From positions 1-10,606 of the forward strand of contig JAITVR010000108.1 in assembly GCA_031285695.1 (NCBI GenBank): a stretch of DNA of 10,606 bases, written 5' to 3'. The stretch comes from Prevotellaceae bacterium (GTDB lineage: Bacteria; Bacteroidota; Bacteroidia; Bacteroidales; UBA932). Position 1 is the stretch's first letter, and every line of letters begins with the position of its first letter. The translations under genes and the position numbers were made by a program. The notes under the pieces were generated by a model. It was not told the origin of the DNA. It saw only the letters and a list, made by a program, of their open reading frames with translations, and searched no databases. This document shows positions 5,948 through 10,606 of the stretch, one piece after another.

Positions 5948-7444
5948 ATGAAAGACAAAGTTTACATATTCGACACCACCCTGCGCGACGGCGAGCAGGT
6001 GCCCGGCTGCCAGCTCAACACGGTTGAAAAAATTGAGGTGGCGCGCGCGCTCGAAGCGCTTGGCGTGGACGTTATTGAGGCGGGATTTCCCGTCAGCAGC
6101 CCGGGCGATTTCAACTCGGTTATCGAAATATCCAAGGCGGTGAGCAACCCCACCATTTGCGCCTTAACGCGCGCTGTGGAAAAGGATATTGAGGTGGCCG
6201 CCGAAGCACTCAAATTTGCCAAAAAAGGAAGGATTCACACCGGAATTGGCACATCGGAATTTCACATAAAGTATAAGTTTAATTCAACGCCCGAAGAAAT
6301 CATTGAGCGAGCAGTTAAAGCCGTAAAATTTGCGCGAAATTTGGTGGGCGAAGTGGAGTTTTACGCCGAAGATGCCGGCCGCACCGATAACAAGTATTTG
6401 GCAAAAGTGGTGGAAGCGGTTATTGCCGCCGGCGCAAGCGTTATCAACATTCCCGACACCACGGGCTACACGCTTCCGCACGAATATGGCGCAAAGATAA
6501 AGTACCTCATGGAGCACGTTTCCAACATCGACAAGGCAATTCTTAGTACGCATTGCCACAACGATTTAGGAATGGCTACTGCAAATACCATGTCGGGCAT
6601 AATTAACGGCGCGCGGCAGGTTGAGGTAACCATCAACGGCATTGGCGAGCGCGCGGGAAATACTTCGCTCGAAGAAATTGCCATGATACTGAAGTGCCAC
6701 AAAAAGTTGGGCTTGGATACGGGCATTAACACCAAAAAAATTGTACCCACCAGCCGCTTGGTTTCAACGCTTATGCGCATGCCGGTGCAGGCAAATAAGG
6801 CCATTGTTGGGCGCAACGCTTTTGCGCACTCATCTGGAATTCACCAAGATGGATTTTTGAAAAAGCGCGAAACCTACGAAATTATGAACCCAAAAGATGT
6901 AGGAATTAGCGAATCGTCCATTGTGCTCACGGCGCGCAGCGGTCGCGCAGCGCTGAAGCACCGTTTTGACCAGCTGGACATAAAGCTCAGCAAAACGGAG
7001 CTTGACGAAACCTACGAAAAATTTCTTGATTTGGCCGATAAAAAGAAAGAAATCAACGATGATGATTTGATGCTTTTGGTTAACCGCGAGCGCGTAGCCG
7101 ACCGCAGCATTAAGCTGATAAGCTTGCAGGTGCTTTGCGGAAAAAACGTGCAGCCCGCCGCCACCGTTACCCTCAACTATAACGGCGAGGAATACACCGA
7201 AGCGGCGCTGGGCAACGGCCCCATCGATGCTTCGCTCAACGCCGTGCGCAGCATTATTAAGCAAAAATTTCGCTTGGAAGACTTTGTTATACAAGCTATT
7301 ACGCGCGGAAGCAACGATATTGGCAAGGTGCACATGTCGGTTGAGTACAAGGGTTCGCTTTTTTACGGCTTCGGCGCGCACACCGATATTGTGCAAGCTT
7401 CGGTCGATGCATTTTTGGACGCAGTAAGCAAAGCATTAAAATAG
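5948..7444 (+). CDS. leuA: 2-isopropylmalate synthase
   Basis: First committed step of leucine synthesis: acetyl-CoA plus 2-oxoisovalerate gives 2-isopropylmalate. The 498-residue protein starts [17 protein letters not shown], with the catalytic Arg13 and metal-binding Asp14 of the DRE-TIM metallolyase family. The metal ligands His202 and His204 lie in [11 protein letters not shown], followed by [11 protein letters not shown], and the catalytic-type His299 in [11 protein letters not shown]. Residues ~370-498 form the C-terminal LeuA allosteric domain that binds leucine ([31 protein letters not shown]), so feedback inhibition is expected. ATG at 5948 is chosen: it lies 4 bases after the doxX stop behind an AAAAAG stretch, and the protein then begins at the conserved block. 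A TTG at 5927 would add seven Lys-rich residues overlapping doxX and is less likely. Length is slightly below the E. coli enzyme. Citramalate or homocitrate synthases are relatives, but the leuCDB neighbours settle the assignment. Confidence 0.94.
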   Translation: MKDKVYIFDTTLRDGEQVPGCQLNTVEKIEVARALEALGVDVIEAGFPVSSPGDFNSVIEISKAVSNPTICALTRAVEKDIEVAAEALKFAKKGRIHTGIGTSEFHIKYKFNSTPEEIIERAVKAVKFARNLVGEVEFYAEDAGRTDNKYLAKVVEAVIAAGASVINIPDTTGYTLPHEYGAKIKYLMEHVSNIDKAILSTHCHNDLGMATANTMSGIINGARQVEVTINGIGERAGNTSLEEIAMILKCHKKLGLDTGINTKKIVPTSRLVSTLMRMPVQANKAIVGRNAFAHSSGIHQDGFLKKRETYEIMNPKDVGISESSIVLTARSGRAALKHRFDQLDIKLSKTELDETYEKFLDLADKKKEINDDDLMLLVNRERVADRSIKLISLQVLCGKNVQPAATVTLNYNGEEYTEAALGNGPIDASLNAVRSIIKQKFRLEDFVIQAITRGSNDIGKVHMSVEYKGSLFYGFGAHTDIVQASVDAFLDAVSKALK

Positions 7445-7482
7445 ACTTACAAAAAAGTCGAGTAGCGCACATCAAAAAACTT
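7444..7482 (+). repeat. leuA-leuC spacer with a short GACTT/AAGTC dyad
   Basis: GACTT (7444-7448) and AAGTC (7455-7459) form a 5-bp stem around an A-rich loop, starting on the last base of the leuA stop codon; AAGTCGAG follows. It is too weak for a terminator on its own, but it carries the same AAGTCG/CGACTT signature as the next two spacers of the cluster. Confidence 0.3.
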
Positions 7483-8853
7483 ATGAAAACACTTTTCGAT
7501 AAAATTTGGGAAAAGCACGTTGTTGAGTCCATTACAAATGGCCCCGATGTGCTGTATATTGACAGGCAGCTTATTCACGAAGTTACCAGCCCACAGGCAT
7601 TTGCAGGTTTGCGCAAGCGCGGTATTAGCGTGTTCCGTCCGCAGCAGGTAACCGCCACGCCCGACCACAACACGCCCACACTCAACCAGCATTTGCCTAT
7701 TAAGGAGGAAGCCTCGCGAAAAGCAGTTGAAGCATTACGTGAAAATTGTGCTGCTAACAACATCATGCTGTTTGACTTAAACACCGAATATAACGGCGTG
7801 GTGCACATCGTTGGTCCCGAGCTGGGGCTTACGCAGCCGGGCATGACCATTGTTTGTGGCGACAGCCACACCGCCACGCACGGCGCCTTTGGCAGCATTG
7901 CCTTTGGCATTGGCACCAGCGAGGTAGAAATGGCGCTTGCCACCCAGTGCCTGCTGCAAAGCAAGCCCAAGCAAATGCGCATTACCATTGACGGAAATTT
8001 GGGCAAGGGCGTTACCGCAAAAGATGTTATCCTTTACATCATAGCGCAGCTTACCGCCAACGGCGGCACAGGATATTTTGTGGAGTACGCCGGCAGCGCC
8101 TTTCGCAGCATGACGATGGAGGAGCGCATGACCATGTGCAACATGAGCATTGAAATGGGTGCGCGCGGCGGACTAATTGCCCCCGACGAAACAACTTTTG
8201 CCTACGTAAAAAATCGAAAATTTGCTCCGCAAGGCGAAGAATGGAGTAAAAAACTACTTGAATGGAAGCTTTTATTCACTGATAGTAATGCTTCATTTGA
8301 CAAAGAATATTCATTTAAGGCAGAAGATGTTAAACCATTCATTACCTACGGCACAAACCCCGGTATGGGCATAGCCATTGACGGCAATATTCCTGTCAAC
8401 GAGCCAAACGTAAAAGCCTTGGAGTACATGAATTTTGCGGCAGGCGAAAAGCTGCTGGGCAAGCCCGTTGACTACGTTTTTATAGGCAGCTGCACCAATG
8501 GTCGCATTGAAGATTTTCGCGCGGCGGCAAGCATTATCAAAGGTCGAAAAAAAGCCGAAAACATTTTTGCCTACATTGTTCCCGGCTCAAAATCAGTCGA
8601 AAAGCAAGCACGCGAGGAAGGTTTGATAGAAATTTTTGAGAGCGCAGGATTTGTTTTCCGTCAGCCCGGCTGCTCGGCCTGCTTGGCCATGAACGAGGAT
8701 AAAGTTCCCGCCGGAAAATACTGCGTGTCCACCTCCAACCGCAACTTTGAAGGTCGCCAGGGCGTAGGCGCACGCACGCTGCTCGCCAGTCCACTTACCG
8801 CCGCCGCCGCCGCAGTAACAGGTAAAATAACCGACCCAAGAGAACTGATATAA
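7483..8853 (+). CDS. leuC: 3-isopropylmalate dehydratase large subunit
   Basis: With LeuD it isomerises 2-isopropylmalate to 3-isopropylmalate through dehydration and rehydration. The 456-residue protein is an aconitase-superfamily member. Its three [4Fe-4S] ligands are visible: Cys337 in GSCTNGR and Cys397 and Cys400 in [10 protein letters not shown]. Other family blocks are DHNTPT near residue 66, [13 protein letters not shown] (125-137) and the C-terminal [12 protein letters not shown]. Length is close to the usual ~465. The start ATG at 7483 gives the expected [14 protein letters not shown] opening, 38 bases after leuA. Residues ~240-285 are encoded by a markedly AT-rich patch and fall in the less conserved linker region; the frame stays intact. 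Enzyme maturation needs Fe-S assembly encoded elsewhere. Homoaconitase large subunits look similar, but the neighbouring leuA, leuD and leuB make LeuC the clear choice. Confidence 0.94.
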   Translation: MKTLFDKIWEKHVVESITNGPDVLYIDRQLIHEVTSPQAFAGLRKRGISVFRPQQVTATPDHNTPTLNQHLPIKEEASRKAVEALRENCAANNIMLFDLNTEYNGVVHIVGPELGLTQPGMTIVCGDSHTATHGAFGSIAFGIGTSEVEMALATQCLLQSKPKQMRITIDGNLGKGVTAKDVILYIIAQLTANGGTGYFVEYAGSAFRSMTMEERMTMCNMSIEMGARGGLIAPDETTFAYVKNRKFAPQGEEWSKKLLEWKLLFTDSNASFDKEYSFKAEDVKPFITYGTNPGMGIAIDGNIPVNEPNVKALEYMNFAAGEKLLGKPVDYVFIGSCTNGRIEDFRAAASIIKGRKKAENIFAYIVPGSKSVEKQAREEGLIEIFESAGFVFRQPGCSACLAMNEDKVPAGKYCVSTSNRNFEGRQGVGARTLLASPLTAAAAAVTGKITDPRELI

Positions 8854-8865
8854 AATAAGATATGT

Positions 8866-8916
8866 GATACTCAACTTGCGACAAGACTTTCGCATATCGA
8901 GTAATCGCAAGTCGCA
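8866..8916 (+). promoter_or_regulatory. leuC-leuD spacer with interleaved alternative stems
   Basis: Two pairings are possible in the 76-base spacer and they interleave. GATACTC (8866-8872) can pair with GAGTAATC (8899-8906) with one bulge, and CTTGCGA (8875-8881) can pair perfectly with TCGCAAG (8905-8911). The right-hand partners overlap by two bases, so the stems would compete. A 7-base-period run, TCGCAAGTCGCAAA, spans 8905-8918. This could be an RNA switch or processing site, or simply a degenerate copy of the AAGTCG-type repeat found in the next spacer; the repeat explanation is simpler. Confidence 0.3.
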
Positions 8917-8929
8917 AAGCTAATTTAAA

Positions 8930-9517
8930 ATGCAAAAGCTAACCATACTCACCAGCCCCTGTGTTCCCCTCAACGTTGAGAGCGTGGACACCGACCAAAT
9001 TATTCCCGCGCGTTTTTTGAAAACCACCAACCGCGAAGGTTTTGGCAAAAATCTTTTTCGCGATTGGCGCTACGATTCTGAAGACCAACCCAAGTCCGAT
9101 TTTGTTTTAAACAGCGCAAAATATAGTGGGCAAATTCTCGTTGCCGGCAAAAATTTTGGCTGCGGTTCTTCGCGCGAGCACGCCGCTTGGGCCATTGCCG
9201 ACTACGGTTTTCGCGCCGTAATTTCGCCGCTTTTTGCCGATATTTTTAAGGGAAATGCGCTGAACAACGGCGTGCTGCCCATTCAAGTTAGCGAAAATTT
9301 TGTTCAAACGCTTTTTGCCGAAATCGAAAAAAATCCAAAAACGGAGGTAACCATTGATTTGCCGGCGCAAAAAATTACCATCAACAGCATCAACCTAAGC
9401 GAGTATTTTGACATTAACGATTACAAAAAAACTTGCTTCATAAATGGCTATGATGATATAGATTATTTACTGTCAATTAAAGAAAAGATTGAACATTACG
9501 AAGTGCAGAAGTCGTAA
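8930..9517 (+). CDS. leuD: 3-isopropylmalate dehydratase small subunit
   Basis: A 195-residue swivelling-domain subunit that completes the LeuCD isomerase; LeuC carries the iron-sulfur cluster and LeuD closes the active site and contributes to substrate recognition. The N-terminal DTDQIIPARFLK (20-31) and the loop GKNFGCGSSREHA (73-85) are hallmarks of the family, followed by ISPLFADIFKGNALNNGVLP. The C-terminus (YLLSIKEKIEHYE) matches the usual end, and length is typical of bacterial LeuD at about 200 residues. The ATG at 8930 lies 76 bases after leuC, in an A-rich context without a strong ribosome-binding site. The last two codons and the stop (AAG TCG TAA) are part of a 7-base tandem repeat that runs into the spacer, so the exact C-terminal residues derive from repeat sequence. 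Confidence 0.93.
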   Translation: MQKLTILTSPCVPLNVESVDTDQIIPARFLKTTNREGFGKNLFRDWRYDSEDQPKSDFVLNSAKYSGQILVAGKNFGCGSSREHAAWAIADYGFRAVISPLFADIFKGNALNNGVLPIQVSENFVQTLFAEIEKNPKTEVTIDLPAQKITINSINLSEYFDINDYKKTCFINGYDDIDYLLSIKEKIEHYEVQKS

Positions 9518-9566
9518 GTCATAAGTCGCATGTATTTGACTGACGACTTTCGACTGACAACTTTTT
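9509..9566 (+). repeat. Heptamer tandem repeats forming an imperfect hairpin (leuD-leuB spacer)
   Basis: The left arm is three 7-base units, AAGTCGT, AAGTCAT and AAGTCGC (9509-9529). The right arm is four units, GACTGAC, GACTTTC, GACTGAC and AACTTTT (9538-9565), which read back as diverged copies of the left arm. The two can fold into an imperfect stem of roughly 20 positions with several mismatches and G-U pairs, followed by a run of five T (9562-9566). It starts within the final codons of leuD and ends 15 bases before leuB. It could partly terminate transcription or stabilise the upstream mRNA end, or be a neutral short-period repeat. Confidence 0.6.
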
Positions 9567-9581
9567 AACTATTTTATTATT

Positions 9582-10606
9582 ATGAAAAAAATCGCAGTTC
9601 TTGCCGGCGACGGCATTGGTCCCGAAGTAGTAGCCGAGGCAATTAAGGTGCTGAAGGCCGTTGACAAAAAGCACAACATTGGGTTCACCTTTGAGCACGC
9701 GCTCATTGGCGCCTGCGCTATCGATGCCACGGGCAATCCCCTACCCGATGAAACTATTTCTCTTTGTCAAAATTCTGATGCTGTGCTGCTTGGAGCAGTT
9801 GGGCATCCGCGTTTCGACAACGACCCTTCGGCAAAAGTTCGTCCGGAGCAAGGTTTGCTAAAAATTCGCAAAACGCTTGGCCTGTTTGCCAACCTGCGCC
9901 CCATTAAGTCGTACCCCTTGCTGTACAACGCTTCGCCGCTAAAAAATCACTTGGTAGAAAACGTTGATTTTGTAGTTTACCGCGAGCTCACAGGCGGAAT
10001 TTATTTTGGCGAAAAGGGGAGAAAAAATGACGGAAACGAAGCCTACGATATTTGCTCATACAGCGCAGAGGAGGTTGAGCGCATTGCAAAACTTGCCTTT
10101 GAAGCTGCCCAAAAAAGGCGTAAACATTTAACTTTAGTAGATAAGGCTAACGTTTTGGAAACTTCGCGTTTATGGCGCGAAATCGCAGCTAAAACTTCAG
10201 CTCAATTTCCCGATGTAAAGTTCGACTGCATGTTTGTGGACAACGCCGCCATGAAGCTCATTCAGCAGCCTGCATTTTTCGACGTTGTGCTTACCGAAAA
10301 CATGTTTGGCGACATTCTTACCGACGAGGCTTCGGTCATTACCGGTTCCATTGGCTTGCTGCCCTCAGCTTCGGTGGGACATACGGTTGCGCTGTTTGAG
10401 CCCATTCACGGTTCCTTCCCCGAAGGTGCAGGAAAAGGTATTGCCAACCCCATTGCCACCATTCTTTCCGCCGCCATGATGTTGGAGCATTTGGGCTATC
10501 CGCAACCCGCCGAAGAAATTCGCGCAGCGGTAATACTTGCGCTCGAACAAGGCAAGGTTACCAGCGATATTAATGCAAATAACCCAATAAAAACAAGTGA
10601 AGTAGG
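9582..10606 (+). CDS. leuB: 3-isopropylmalate dehydrogenase, 3' partial
   Basis: Oxidatively decarboxylates 3-isopropylmalate to 2-oxoisocaproate using NAD+, the last cluster-encoded step before transamination to leucine. The frame runs from ATG 9582 off the right edge with 341 complete codons and no stop; about 10-20 residues are probably missing. It opens MKKIAVLAGDGIGPEVV. The substrate-binding arginine region RPEQGLLKIRKTLGLFANLRP is present, as are the catalytic Tyr133 (YRELTGGIYFGE) and Lys188 (DKANVLETSRLW). The Mg-binding acidic residues are Asp220 (FVDNAAM), Asp244 and Asp248 (FGDILTDEAS). The NAD loop reads HGSFPEGAGKGIANP (from His276), with Glu281 where many LeuB proteins have an Asp that contacts the adenosine ribose; it is still acidic, consistent with NAD preference. 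Unlike Bacteroides leu clusters as I recall them, no second LeuA-like synthase gene stands between leuD and leuB. Confidence 0.94.
   Translation, partial: MKKIAVLAGDGIGPEVVAEAIKVLKAVDKKHNIGFTFEHALIGACAIDATGNPLPDETISLCQNSDAVLLGAVGHPRFDNDPSAKVRPEQGLLKIRKTLGLFANLRPIKSYPLLYNASPLKNHLVENVDFVVYRELTGGIYFGEKGRKNDGNEAYDICSYSAEEVERIAKLAFEAAQKRRKHLTLVDKANVLETSRLWREIAAKTSAQFPDVKFDCMFVDNAAMKLIQQPAFFDVVLTENMFGDILTDEASVITGSIGLLPSASVGHTVALFEPIHGSFPEGAGKGIANPIATILSAAMMLEHLGYPQPAEEIRAAVILALEQGKVTSDINANNPIKTSEV

Noticed and set aside
1..10606. A new defence, toxin or mobile system spanning several genes
   Set aside because: Apart from the RhuM fragment, every convincing gene is metabolic, a protease homologue, a lipoprotein or a DoxX protein. 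I see no toxin-antitoxin pair, nuclease, recombinase or phage gene.

Overview
The window reads as a stretch of a Bacteroidota chromosome. The reasons are the -33/-7 type promoters (TTG...TAnnTTTG), the lack of strong Shine-Dalgarno sequences before most genes, a lipoprotein with Bacteroidota-style Ig-like architecture, and intergenic spaces filled with short dispersed palindromic elements (GTCATTCTGAGC..., ACAGGATT..., AAGTCGT...) of the kind common in that phylum. I cannot place it to genus.

Left part (1-672): the 3' part of a RhuM-family gene that enters from the left edge and stops early where a palindromic, REP-like block begins. It is followed by about 340 bases of non-coding sequence made largely of repeat fragments. 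Positions 673-2355 encode a TldD/PmbA-family zinc protease homologue with an export signal. It converges on a lipoprotein gene on the minus strand (2519-3373), and the space between them holds an imperfect inverted repeat.

Middle (3374-3860): a divergent 487-base control region. It contains a -7 element facing the lipoprotein, two sharp dyads, a convincing plus-strand promoter with a 10-base direct repeat, and a nested repeat cassette between that promoter and the next gene.

Right part (3861-10606): a same-strand run of six genes: an ACSF2-like acyl-CoA synthetase, a small DoxX-family membrane protein, and the leucine genes leuA, leuC, leuD and leuB, the last cut by the window edge. LeuA condenses acetyl-CoA with 2-oxoisovalerate, LeuCD isomerises 2-isopropylmalate to 3-isopropylmalate, and LeuB oxidises and decarboxylates it to the leucine keto acid. 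The first three genes are tightly spaced (gaps of 19 and 4 bases). The leu spacers (38, 76 and 64 bases) carry related AAGTCG-type dyads and 7-base-period repeats. All diagnostic active-site residues I looked for in the four leu proteins and the acyl-CoA synthetase are present.

I found no CRISPR array, tRNA or rRNA gene, intact transposase, or clearly new multi-gene system. The less ordinary features are the exported TldD homologue without a visible partner, the repeat-truncated RhuM gene, the nested repeat cassettes (one probably inside a 5' leader), the heptamer-repeat spacers of the leu cluster, and sharp composition shifts inside genes.
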